This document shows, in pieces, positions 45,919 through 53,152 of a stretch of DNA of 64,000 nt. Within the stretch, counting starts at the first letter, position 1. Every line of letters starts with the position of its first letter. The position numbers and the translations under genes were made by a program. Origin of the DNA: Parvularcula lutaonensis (lineage in GTDB: Bacteria > Pseudomonadota > Alphaproteobacteria > Caulobacterales > Parvularculaceae); contig NZ_BMXU01000001.1 in assembly GCF_014651915.1 (NCBI RefSeq), forward strand, positions 434,001 through 498,000. The letters are read 5' to 3'. Under the pieces are notes generated by a model that saw nothing but the letters and a program-made list of their open reading frames with translations, made no database searches and was not told the DNA's origin.

Positions 45919-46401
45919 ATGGTTGATTTTCCCCAGACCACCGGCTGGAGGCAGACATCGGACCACGAAAGACGCAAATCCGTCCGCATTGCGCTTTTGC
46001 TCGCCGCATTTGGCGCAATCATGATCGCCGCATCGTTTGTGTTCCATCGCATGGACAATGCCTTCTTCGCATCGGCTGTTCCGACGACGGCGACCATCAC
46101 GGAAAAGCGTAAAGCCATAAAGCTCGATGGCGGGGGAGCCTTGAGGCTCGACTATGCCTTCGAAATCGACGAACGGGAGGCTGTCGGCGGCGACTTCTGG
46201 GGAGGGTCGGAGCGTGCGTTCGATGCGCTCGAGATCGGCGACACGGTCGAGATCGCCTATGTCATCATTGATGGTGGAAGGAGCTATGACAGCAGGCTCG
46301 TTACAGGCGCTCAGCTCGGGTTTCCCTACGGCATAGCGGGGATCGGCCTCGTCATGTTGGGCGCCGGGGCAGTGCTTGCCGTGCGGGCCATGCGCAAGTA
46401 G
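45919..46401 (+). CDS. DUF3592-like membrane protein
   Basis: About 160 residues with two membrane helices (IALLLAAFGAIMIAASFVF and GFPYGIAGIGLVMLGAGAVLAV) around an extracytoplasmic beta domain. That domain begins ASAVPTTATITEKRKAI and includes LDYAFEIDER and VEIAYVIIDGGRSYDSRLV. This matches the general plan of DUF3592 proteins, whose function is unknown. ATG 45919 has AGG 4 bases before it, a weak site; starts further upstream in frame exist but add a low-quality Arg/Ser-rich leader. Confidence 0.65.
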   Translation: MVDFPQTTGWRQTSDHERRKSVRIALLLAAFGAIMIAASFVFHRMDNAFFASAVPTTATITEKRKAIKLDGGGALRLDYAFEIDEREAVGGDFWGGSERAFDALEIGDTVEIAYVIIDGGRSYDSRLVTGAQLGFPYGIAGIGLVMLGAGAVLAVRAMRK

Positions 46402-46609
46402 CGACGAGACCACCTCGAAAACCGGCAATGTGACTCGGGCAGTCGGAAGCTAACTCTGATCCTCGGCCACCAATACCGAGTGGTTAAACCCTGCCGATTC
46501 TCACGTTACCGTTAGACCCCTGATGGGGTCAGGCTCGGCTCGAAAGGGTGAACACATCTTCCGTCCGTGCCCGTCCACGGTGACAGGTCCCGATCAACGC
46601 GTGCCGAAA

Positions 46610-46665
46610 AATCCGTAAAACAAGCAAAGCCCCGGCAGCGTCCTTGGCGACCGCTGCCGGGGCTT
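46610..46665 (-). terminator. Strong hairpin ending the structured RNA candidate
   Basis: On the minus strand a 14-bp perfect stem (AAGCCCCGGCAGCG with CGCTGCCGGGGCTT, loop 11) is followed by the T-rich TTTGCTTGTTTT run (the first two T belong to the stem). No protein gene on that strand precedes it. Confidence 0.7.
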
Positions 46666-46796
46666 CTGGCGCATATTCCTCAGGGCGGGTCCACCCCCTC
46701 GTGGACCATAGGAACGCTGCCGGCGCAGAACCAAGACTGATGGATGCGTTCTGTGGACGGCGATAAAGTCAGCAAGCGCCGGCTCTCGCCCCGGCA
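46652..46796 (-). ncRNA. Candidate structured RNA with a closing stem that competes with its terminator
   Basis: Read on the minus strand: P1 5' arm TGCCGGGGC (46796-46788), then GCCGGCGC with GCGCCGGC (46783-46776 and 46726-46719) enclosing CAGAAC with GTTCTG. Next comes GGTCCAC with GTGGACC (46707-46701 and 46694-46688), then the P1 3' arm GCCCCGGCA (46663-46655). All stems are perfect and nested into a three-way junction. The P1 3' arm is also the 5' arm of the terminator that follows, so the two folds exclude each other. It matches no RNA family I can name. Confidence 0.5.
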
Positions 46797-47018
46797 CCAA
46801 CTGACCAAGTCATATCTGTGTCCCACCCACCAGTTGCTCGGTTCAGCGGTTACTTCTCGCAATGAGTTCGAGGGGTGTAGGCAGTCATTCCCGAACTCGA
46901 TTATCCGAAGCCGTGTCAGATTTGACCGTTCGCCTCCAATTGCATTGTAAAATTCCGACACTCGGGCAAGAGAGGGGTGAAATCAGCCGGCGTTGAGGGG
47001 AGTGGCGGCTTTAGCGGA

Positions 47019-47861
47019 ATGAAATTCCACTATTTTCATGTCGGAAGTTCGGTCGCTGACGCGCTGAGCAGTTTTTATGATTTCGCCACGTCGGCGGAGG
47101 TCAACGATATCTTGCGCGCCGACATACCGAATCTGCGCTTCGTCATGGACGGTTCGCTGACAGTGGACCTCAGTGGCGAAACCGAGACCTTCGCTGCCGG
47201 GTCGGTCATCGTCTGTGGTCCGACCTTCCATGCATGCAACATCACGCTGGCCGCGGGAACGCGGATATTCGGAATGTCCGTGCTTCCGCTCGGCTGGGCG
47301 AGGCTGTTCCCGGACGGCCGCGACGTCCTGACCAACAGGTTCTGCCAAGGGCAAGACTGGCTCTGCGATGAGGCCATGGACTCGGCCCGAAGCCTCATGG
47401 GCAGCAAGGACGTCCGTGAGCGGATGGAGGCTGTAACAAGGCTTGTCATTGCCCAGCGCAATGACGACGCGCGGGTGAACGCCGATTTCCTGGCCGCGGC
47501 GGACGATTGGCTGAAGGCTCCGGGCGAGTTCGATGTCGAGAACCTTGTCGAGCGCACAGGCCTTTCGCACCGCCAGGTCGAGAGGCTTTGCAAGTCCTAT
47601 TTCGGCGCGGGTCCGAAAAAGCTCTTCCGGAAGTTCCGTGCACTGTACGCCGCCAACCAGATGATGTGGCAAGGTGTCTCCGACTGGCGAAAAGTTGCGG
47701 CCTCGACCTATTACGACCAGGCGCACTTCATCCGGGAGTTCAAGGCCTTCAACGGCCAGACCCCGCGGGAATTCCTGTCCGAAGGCCCCACGCTTGCGCG
47801 CCTCATTCTCGGCGAGCGCCAGCTTACGGGTCATCCGAACACCTTCACCGTCATCAGTTAA
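47019..47861 (+). CDS. AraC-family transcriptional regulator
   Basis: A 280-residue regulator. The N-terminal half is a cupin-like sensor (LTVDLSGETETFAAGSVIVCG). The C-terminal 100 residues form the two-helix-turn-helix AraC domain: FDVENLVERTGLSHRQVERLCKS split as the first HTH, then KVAASTYYDQAHFIREFKAF and TPREFLS. The ligand and target genes are unknown. ATG 47019 is preferred to a GTG 42 bases earlier since the family begins near MKFHYFHVGS. The next gene follows 35 bases later. Confidence 0.88.
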   Translation: MKFHYFHVGSSVADALSSFYDFATSAEVNDILRADIPNLRFVMDGSLTVDLSGETETFAAGSVIVCGPTFHACNITLAAGTRIFGMSVLPLGWARLFPDGRDVLTNRFCQGQDWLCDEAMDSARSLMGSKDVRERMEAVTRLVIAQRNDDARVNADFLAAADDWLKAPGEFDVENLVERTGLSHRQVERLCKSYFGAGPKKLFRKFRALYAANQMMWQGVSDWRKVAASTYYDQAHFIREFKAFNGQTPREFLSEGPTLARLILGERQLTGHPNTFTVIS

Positions 47862-47896
47862 CCGTCACGCGGCACGGCGTTTGCACTTCGTTCAGC

Positions 47897-48295
47897 ATGA
47901 GACTGGACCCTGACATGATGATCGAGGCTCTGGAGGGACGCACCTGGGCCATTGCCCGAACCGTGAAGCGCGAGATCGATGCGGTCGCGCCCTTTGCGGA
48001 GTGCGGCCTTGCCATGGGCGTTCCGACCTGGTCGGTGCACCACCGCGTTGTCTCGCTCATACCCTTCCCGGCCAAGTGCAATCTTCATTTCTGGCAAGGC
48101 GAGCGGCTCGAAGCGCTGGTCCCCGGCAGGCTCAGGGGTACCAATGCCGGGAGCATCCGCTTTCTCGAACTGCATTCCATGCTCGACGTCGACGGCGATG
48201 TCCGCGCACTCATTCGTGAAGCCTTCAGCCTGACCCTCAGCGACCTTGCAAAGGAAGAGGCGGCGAGGGAAAGCAACGCAGCTTTGCAATTCTGA
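47897..48295 (+). CDS. DUF1801-like protein
   Basis: A 132-residue soluble protein whose middle part (MGVPTWSVHHRVVSLIPFPA and CNLHFWQGERLE) resembles the YdhG/DUF1801 fold, a small frataxin-like domain of unknown role. It ends in a charged helix. No strong ribosome site precedes ATG 47897, so it may be translated by coupling to the AraC gene. Confidence 0.6.
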   Translation: MRLDPDMMIEALEGRTWAIARTVKREIDAVAPFAECGLAMGVPTWSVHHRVVSLIPFPAKCNLHFWQGERLEALVPGRLRGTNAGSIRFLELHSMLDVDGDVRALIREAFSLTLSDLAKEEAARESNAALQF

Positions 48296-48369
48296 AGCAG
48301 TCTTTCCTGTTGTTCTCGCGGTCGATCGCGCCAACTTTTCCTCGCGCAACAGTCACGAGGGAAAGCCTC

Positions 48370-48969
48370 ATGAAACTTCTCACCACTTCGCTCATCGCCG
48401 CGGCGAGCCTTGTCTCGATCGCGCAGGCACAGGACGTGCCGAGCGGTGAATACAAGCTCGACCCGGCCCACACGACCGTCATCTGGGGCGTGAACCACGC
48501 GGGCTTCTCGCTTTACCGAGGAAGTTTCGACAGTGTCGACGGAACGCTGATCTGGGACGCGGAGAACCCGACCAAAAGCAGGCTCTCCGTTTCCATCGAC
48601 GCCAACTCGGTCGATAGCCCGGAAGCCGTGAGCCATGATGGCAACGCGAACTTCCAGGAAGACATTGCAAAGAACGCCCTCGGCGCGGAAACCCAGCCCG
48701 TCATCACCTTCACCTCGAAGCGTCTCGAGCGCACGGGCGATACGACCGGCGTGATCTATGGCGATCTGAGCTTCAACGGGAACACCGGTCCGGTGGAGAT
48801 GCAGGTTTCTCTCACCGGCTCGGGCGATTTCATGGGCACGCCGAAGCTCGGTTTCTCTGGCGAGACCACGATCGACCGGACCAAATGGGGCTCGAACGCC
48901 TGGACCCAGTTCGGCATCGGTACGGATGTCACGATCTCCATTCAAAGCGAGTTCGCCAAGGCGGACTGA
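48370..48969 (+). CDS. yceI: YceI-family periplasmic protein
   Basis: A 199-residue exported lipocalin-like protein. The signal peptide (LTTSLIAAASLVSIAQAQ) is followed by the YceI start GEYKLDPAHTTVIWGVNHAG. Middle and end motifs are FQEDIAKNALGAETQPVITF and TTIDRTKWGSNAW. YceI proteins bind isoprenoid lipids such as polyprenyl quinones in the periplasm; the role is unclear. It has its own promoter region and terminator. Confidence 0.93.
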   Translation: MKLLTTSLIAAASLVSIAQAQDVPSGEYKLDPAHTTVIWGVNHAGFSLYRGSFDSVDGTLIWDAENPTKSRLSVSIDANSVDSPEAVSHDGNANFQEDIAKNALGAETQPVITFTSKRLERTGDTTGVIYGDLSFNGNTGPVEMQVSLTGSGDFMGTPKLGFSGETTIDRTKWGSNAWTQFGIGTDVTISIQSEFAKAD

Positions 48970-48990
48970 CGTGAAGTCCAACCCATCGGG

Positions 48991-49018
48991 AAAGCCGGGC
49001 CTCCGCCCGGCTTTTTTC
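48991..49018 (+). terminator. Rho-independent terminator of yceI
   Basis: AGCCGGGC pairs with GCCCGGCT over 8 bp with a CTCC loop, followed by a run of six T. It starts 22 bases after the yceI stop. Confidence 0.92.
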
Positions 49019-49102
49019 GTGCGCGGTGAACGAGGTGGCTTGCCTAGGTCAGGCGATGGGGCCACGCTCTTTCCTGACATATCGGGGAAGGGACAAAGGC
49101 CG

Positions 49103-49717
49103 ATGTTTCGTATTCTAGCTGGTGTCGCCGCGGCGGCGGCAAGTCTGTTGGGCGCAGCCTCCGCGCAGATGGCGAATCCGACCGGGGTGATGCCGAATTT
49201 CGACCCGCAAACGGTGAAGCCGGTGATCGAGGAACTCGGCGGAACCGCGGAGGTCCTGCAGGACGGCGACTTCGTGGCGATCGGCGTCATCTGGCCCGAC
49301 GGCGTGCGGTACCTGATGTACCCGACCGTGTGCAACGACTTCGGCCGGGAGTGCCGTGGCCTGTCGATCCAGGGCCTGTTCGAGGCCGGGAACATGCTCC
49401 CCGGTGCGGTGAACACCTTCAACCAGCAGGGCACCATTCCGAAGGCTGTCCATGAAGGCCAGCGTGTCACGCTTTACCATTATCTTGTTGCTGACCATGG
49501 TTTCCTGCGCGGGAATTTTGAGACCCATATGGGCATCATGCATTTCTCGATCGGCCGCTACCTGCAGTTCATCAACGGCGCGAGTCCGGCGCAGTCCGTA
49601 TCGCTGGCCCTAAGCAAGAACTCCGGCCACACCCGCCGGGTGGAGGCGGTGCCGGATCTTCACACCGGAAGCATCCCGCCCAGCTTCACGCCGCCCAAGG
49701 GTTACTACAACCGCTGA
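49103..49717 (+). CDS. Exported YbjN-domain-like protein
   Basis: A 204-residue protein with signal peptide (LAGVAAAAASLLGAASAQ). A YbjN-like fold follows: VIEELGGTAEVLQDGDF, a strand pair ending in the conserved Cys pair region (PTVCNDFGRECRGLSIQG), and NTFNQQGTIPKAV. YbjN proteins are put forward as type III chaperone-fold regulators, but exported ones are uncharacterised. Two cysteines could form a disulfide outside the cytosol. Confidence 0.7.
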   Translation: MFRILAGVAAAAASLLGAASAQMANPTGVMPNFDPQTVKPVIEELGGTAEVLQDGDFVAIGVIWPDGVRYLMYPTVCNDFGRECRGLSIQGLFEAGNMLPGAVNTFNQQGTIPKAVHEGQRVTLYHYLVADHGFLRGNFETHMGIMHFSIGRYLQFINGASPAQSVSLALSKNSGHTRRVEAVPDLHTGSIPPSFTPPKGYYNR

Positions 49718-49726
49718 TATTATGCG

Positions 49727-50824
49727 CTAGCGGACCAGGGTCAGCTTCTTCGCGGCCCTGGTCACGCCGGTGTAGAGCCAGGCCATCCTGTGCTCCCGGA
49801 AGGCGTAGCTTTCGTCGAAGAGCATGACGTCGTCCCATTGGCTGCCCTGCGCCTTGTGCACTGTGAGGGCGTAGCCGAAGTCGAACTCGTCCGAGTTCCT
49901 CTTTTTCGGCCAGGGGATGTCCTTGGCCTCCTCGGTGAAGAACTCAGGCAGGACGGCGACTCTCGCCGCACGGCCCCCGTCTTCGGGCAGGAGGTCCATT
50001 CTCAGCATGCCTCTTTTCTTGCCGTTGCGCTGCTTCACGGTCCACATGGAGCCGTTGAGGAGGCCTTTTTGCTTGTTGTTCCGCAGGCAGACGAGGCGTT
50101 CCCCGACGCAAGGCTCGATCCCTTCGAAGTCCTGCCGCTCGCGCAGGCGTTCGTTGTAGCGGCGGCGAGTGCGGTTGGTGCCGACGAGGACCTGGTCCGC
50201 TTCGAGGACAGAATCGGGGTCGATCTCGCGCTTGCCGATGACCTTGGCCTCGCCGTAGTCACCGAAGTCGGGGATCTCGCCTTCGCGGATCTGCATCGAG
50301 AGCCGGACGATAGGGCTTTCCTCCGCCTGCCGATGAACCTCGGTCAGCATGACGTCAGGCTCTTCCTCGGTGAAGTAGCCGCCGCCTTTGACGGGCGGGA
50401 GCTGGGCCGGATCGCCGAGGACGAGGACCGGCGCGCCGAAGGAGAGAAGGTCGCGGCCAAGCTCTTCGTCCACCATCGAGCATTCGTCGATGATGATGAG
50501 CGAGGCTTCGCCCGCGGGCGCGTCGCGGCGGATGGTGAACATCGGGCTTTCGCCGGGGTCCTCATCCTCCGCCACGGCGGGGCGGTAGATCAGGGAGTGG
50601 ATCGTCTGTGCACCCTCGCAACCCTTCTGCCGCAGGACGTGGGCTGCCTTGCCGGTGAAGGCACCGAAGACGACGTCGCCGTCAACCTGCTGCGCCAGTT
50701 CCTTGGCGAGGGTGGTCTTACCCGTGCCCGCGAAACCGAAGAGGCGGAAAACCTGATCGTCGCGCTTCTTCAGCCAGTGGCTGGCAGCTTTCAGGGCGTC
50801 GTCCTGCTGGGGGGACCACTTCAT
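49727..50824 (-). CDS. Short SF1B DNA helicase (RecD2/Dda-like ATPase)
   Basis: A 365-residue ATP-dependent helicase. Walker A is GFAGTGKTT (30-38), Walker B IIIDECSMVD, motif III GDPAQLPPV and the C-terminal UvrD-like motif TVHKAQGSQWD, ending WLYTGVTRAAKKLTLV. It lacks the long N-terminal part of RecD2 and the other subunits of RecBCD, so it resembles phage Dda or stand-alone RecD-like helicases. It follows a YbjN-like gene convergently. Confidence 0.85.
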   Translation of the reverse strand: MKWSPQQDDALKAASHWLKKRDDQVFRLFGFAGTGKTTLAKELAQQVDGDVVFGAFTGKAAHVLRQKGCEGAQTIHSLIYRPAVAEDEDPGESPMFTIRRDAPAGEASLIIIDECSMVDEELGRDLLSFGAPVLVLGDPAQLPPVKGGGYFTEEEPDVMLTEVHRQAEESPIVRLSMQIREGEIPDFGDYGEAKVIGKREIDPDSVLEADQVLVGTNRTRRRYNERLRERQDFEGIEPCVGERLVCLRNNKQKGLLNGSMWTVKQRNGKKRGMLRMDLLPEDGGRAARVAVLPEFFTEEAKDIPWPKKRNSDEFDFGYALTVHKAQGSQWDDVMLFDESYAFREHRMAWLYTGVTRAAKKLTLVR

Positions 50825-51011
50825 CCGGGGGTGCTCCTGTGAATCCGAGAGTGGGCGGAACGTAAGGAGAACCTTCGGTTGTGTCCAGCGGGCGGGGATG
50901 GATAGTTTGGGAGTTTTTGCTGCGTGCGTGGGCGCAGGAGGCGAGCCGGGGTCCGCGGCCTTCTTTCTCTCATTCCGGGGCGGGCAACGCCCGAGCCGGA
51001 ATGACAGCTCT

Positions 51012-51419
51012 CTATTGGCCGACGCGGACGAGGGTGACTTCGACGTCTTGCGGGTACTCTTTACGCTGATTGACCAGCTCTTCGGTCGTGATGGCGACTT
51101 CCAGCTCGCTGTCGGAGAGCCAGCGCATGCCGGCGATGACCTGGCCGGGTTCGTCCTGGATGGCGATGGCGTTGCCGAACTCGTTGGGCAGGTCGAGGTC
51201 CGCGGCGAGGATCGAGATGTGGGCCGAGGTGCGGATTTCGCTGCCGCACTGGCGCTCGAACAGGACGGCCTTCACCTCGCCGGAAGGGGCGAGGGCGGTC
51301 TGGACGACCTCGTTCTCGCACTCGGCGAACTGGAAGTTCGAGACGTTGTAGATCGTCGTGCCGAGGATGAGCAACGCGAGAGCAGCGAAGATGAGGAGGA
51401 TGATGCGTGTACGGTTCAT
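51012..51419 (-). CDS. Small membrane-anchored protein of unknown function
   Basis: A 135-residue protein with one N-terminal membrane helix (IILLIFAALALLILGTTIY). A mostly beta extracytoplasmic domain follows with two cysteines (AECENEVV and ERQCGSEI). The pattern (charged small domain with GEVKAVLFERQCG) is seen in uncharacterised proteins. Its ATG overlaps the xthA stop by 4 bases, so it is translated with xthA. Confidence 0.7.
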   Translation of the reverse strand: MNRTRIILLIFAALALLILGTTIYNVSNFQFAECENEVVQTALAPSGEVKAVLFERQCGSEIRTSAHISILAADLDLPNEFGNAIAIQDEPGQVIAGMRWLSDSELEVAITTEELVNQRKEYPQDVEVTLVRVGQ

Positions 51420-52210
51420 GCGATATTGATCCAAACAGGAACGTGGTCTGACGGTTTGACGTCTCCGTTGCCGGTCTCGGGATCCCGGACATCAGCATCG
51501 ACGCCTGCTTCTTCCAAGCGGTCGGCGGCTTCGGGGGAGAGGAGGAGGTGGTCGATCTGGAGGCCGTGGTTCTTCTTCCACGCGCCGCCCTGGTAGTCCC
51601 AGAAGGTGTAGTAGGGCTCCTGCATCAGGGCGTGGACGGCGCTGGTGAAACCGATGGCCTTCATGCGGCGAAAGGCGGCGCGGACCTCGGGGCGGAAGAG
51701 GGCGTCATCGGCCCATCCCTTGGGGTCATAAACACCGTCTGCAGACGGAATGATGTTATAGTCGCCCGCGACGCAGAAGGCTTCCTCCCGAGAGAAGCGG
51801 TCCTCCATGTGCCGTATCAGGGCTTCGATGAAAGCGAGCTTGTAATCCCACTTCGGACCGGGGGCGGGGTTTCCGTTCGGCATGTAAAGCCCACCAACGC
51901 GGATGGGGTCCGTGTCGTCGGGGATGATCGTGCCTTCGATATAGCGGGCCTGGTCGTCCTCGAAATTGGGGAGCCCCTTTATGACATCCTCGACCGGATG
52001 CTTGGAGAGGAGCGCAACACCATTATAGGTCTTCTGTCCGTATACGAAGACGTTATAGCCGCGCTCCTCGAAATCGCCTGTGGGGAAGGCTTCATCGACG
52101 CATTTGATTTCCTGGAGCACGCAGACATCAGGCTTCGCTTCGTCGAACCAGTCGAGAATGCGCGGCTTTCGGGCCTTGATCGAGTTGACGTTCCAAGTGG
52201 CGATTTTCAC
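51416..52210 (-). CDS. xthA: Exodeoxyribonuclease III
   Basis: XthA cuts DNA at abasic sites and trims 3' ends in base-excision repair. The 264-residue protein starts at GTG (VKIATWNVNSIKAR). Key residues are in LQEIK (metal Glu), YMPNGNP, VAGDYNII (Asp and Asn) and KPSDHVPVW (catalytic Asp-His). The GTG overlaps the MAPEG stop, so it is the middle of a coupled three-gene set. Confidence 0.95.
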   Translation of the reverse strand: MKIATWNVNSIKARKPRILDWFDEAKPDVCVLQEIKCVDEAFPTGDFEERGYNVFVYGQKTYNGVALLSKHPVEDVIKGLPNFEDDQARYIEGTIIPDDTDPIRVGGLYMPNGNPAPGPKWDYKLAFIEALIRHMEDRFSREEAFCVAGDYNIIPSADGVYDPKGWADDALFRPEVRAAFRRMKAIGFTSAVHALMQEPYYTFWDYQGGAWKKNHGLQIDHLLLSPEAADRLEEAGVDADVRDPETGNGDVKPSDHVPVWINIA

Positions 52211-52629
52211 GCAGCACCCCCGAGCATCATCCCGCCAAGGTGCCACCACATGAAGACGACCGCGAAAAGGCCGATCCCGAAAACACCTGCGCGCAAGGGG
52301 ACGAAGTTGAATGTGCAGTGGATGGCTGCGTGGACCAGGCGGCTGATCGCGAAGACCCATGCCGCGGTTACGAGGGCTGGAGTGACGAGGTTTGCGCCGA
52401 TGGCAACTGCGACCGCTGCGTAAAAAAGGACCGGCAGCTCGAATTGGTTGGCGACGTTCTGGGCGATGAGCTGCGGCGTCCGGGCGTATTTCTCTTTCGA
52501 GCCCGCGAGGACAGCCTTCTTGACCTCGGGATCGGTCGCGGTCTGGGCGACGCGGGAGGTGACGAGGATGACGTAGAGGACCAGGGTCAGAGCGACCTGG
52601 ATCAGAAGAGGGGCGGCGATCGCAGACAT
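52207..52629 (-). CDS. MAPEG-family membrane protein
   Basis: A 140-residue protein with four membrane helices (residues about 8-25, 65-82, 86-103 and 115-135). MAPEG-style residues are seen in NQFELPVLFYAAV and SRLVHAAIHCTFNFVPLR. The family includes glutathione-dependent enzymes; bacterial members often lack known substrates. First gene of the MAPEG-xthA-small protein unit. Confidence 0.85.
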   Translation of the reverse strand: MSAIAAPLLIQVALTLVLYVILVTSRVAQTATDPEVKKAVLAGSKEKYARTPQLIAQNVANQFELPVLFYAAVAVAIGANLVTPALVTAAWVFAISRLVHAAIHCTFNFVPLRAGVFGIGLFAVVFMWWHLGGMMLGGAA

Positions 52630-52686
52630 CGGGAACTCCTACAGCTTTGCAGGAGCCCTAACGGAGATCGCGCGAGCTTGGGAAGC

Positions 52687-53031
52687 TCAGATGCTGAAAC
52701 TGGTGCCGCAGCCGCAGCCGGACTTGGCGAGCGGGTTGTCGATCTTGAATGCCGCGGCGATCAGCTCATCGGCGAAGTCGATGACCGCGCCGGGCATGTA
52801 TTGCTGGGAAATCGCGTCGATCAGGATGGTGGCACCATCGCGGGAGAGCACGAGGTCGTCGTCGCCTTTTTCCGTGGTGATTTCAAAGTCGTACTGGAAG
52901 CCTGAGCATCCGCCCCCAAGAACGGCCACGCGCAGCATGGAGCCCTCGGGCTCGCTCGCGAGAATCTCCGCCACGCGCTTGGCCGCACGGTCGGTCATGG
53001 TGATGGGCTTGGTTTCGGTTTCGACGTCCAT
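52687..53031 (-). CDS. erpA: Iron-sulfur cluster insertion protein ErpA/IscA family
   Basis: A 114-residue A-type carrier that passes iron-sulfur clusters to apo-proteins. The three cysteines are Cys42 (GGGCSGFQY), Cys106 and Cys108 (GCGCGTSFSI). The A-type motif is complete. It is 57 bases upstream of the MAPEG gene on the same strand and divergent from the chemoreceptor gene. Confidence 0.93.
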   Translation of the reverse strand: MDVETETKPITMTDRAAKRVAEILASEPEGSMLRVAVLGGGCSGFQYDFEITTEKGDDDLVLSRDGATILIDAISQQYMPGAVIDFADELIAAAFKIDNPLAKSGCGCGTSFSI

Positions 53032-53051
53032 GGGGAAGAAATAGGCGCTGT

Positions 53052-53074
53052 TTCAGGCGAGATAAAGGCCTGAA
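53052..53074. promoter_or_regulatory. Inverted repeat in the erpA-chemoreceptor divergent region
   Basis: TTCAGGC (53052-53058) and GCCTGAA (53068-53074) form a perfect 7-bp inverted repeat with a 9-base spacer. It lies 21 bases upstream of the erpA start and could be an operator or a short hairpin. No regulator is assigned. Confidence 0.3.
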
Positions 53075-53152
53075 CGCGTGCTGCGATCTCGCATCAACCC
53101 TAATTTAGGTGCTCTCCTGTAACGCGGCTCTTCAGGGTTGGAGAGCATAAGC

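Larger units (their letters stand above)
46402..47018. other. Intergenic stretch of 617 bases with several strong hairpins
   Basis: Between the DUF3592 and AraC genes. It contains a short hairpin at 46515-46530 (GACCCC with GGGGTC) and the folded RNA candidate at 46610-46796 with its terminator. A further inverted repeat GAGTTCG/CGAACTC lies at about 46865-46900. No protein-coding frame is convincing. Promoters for the AraC gene and for the RNA candidate must lie here. Confidence 0.5.

Noticed and set aside
46680-46961. A 93-codon minus-strand frame in the AraC upstream region
   Set aside because: It covers the stems of the RNA candidate, starts at GTG without a ribosome site and has no recognisable domain.
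46402-47018. tmRNA, RNase P RNA or SRP RNA in the long intergenic stretch
   Set aside because: No tag-peptide frame, T-arm plus acceptor end, RNase P core or SRP GGAAG/GCAGC motif was found. 6S RNA could not be excluded.
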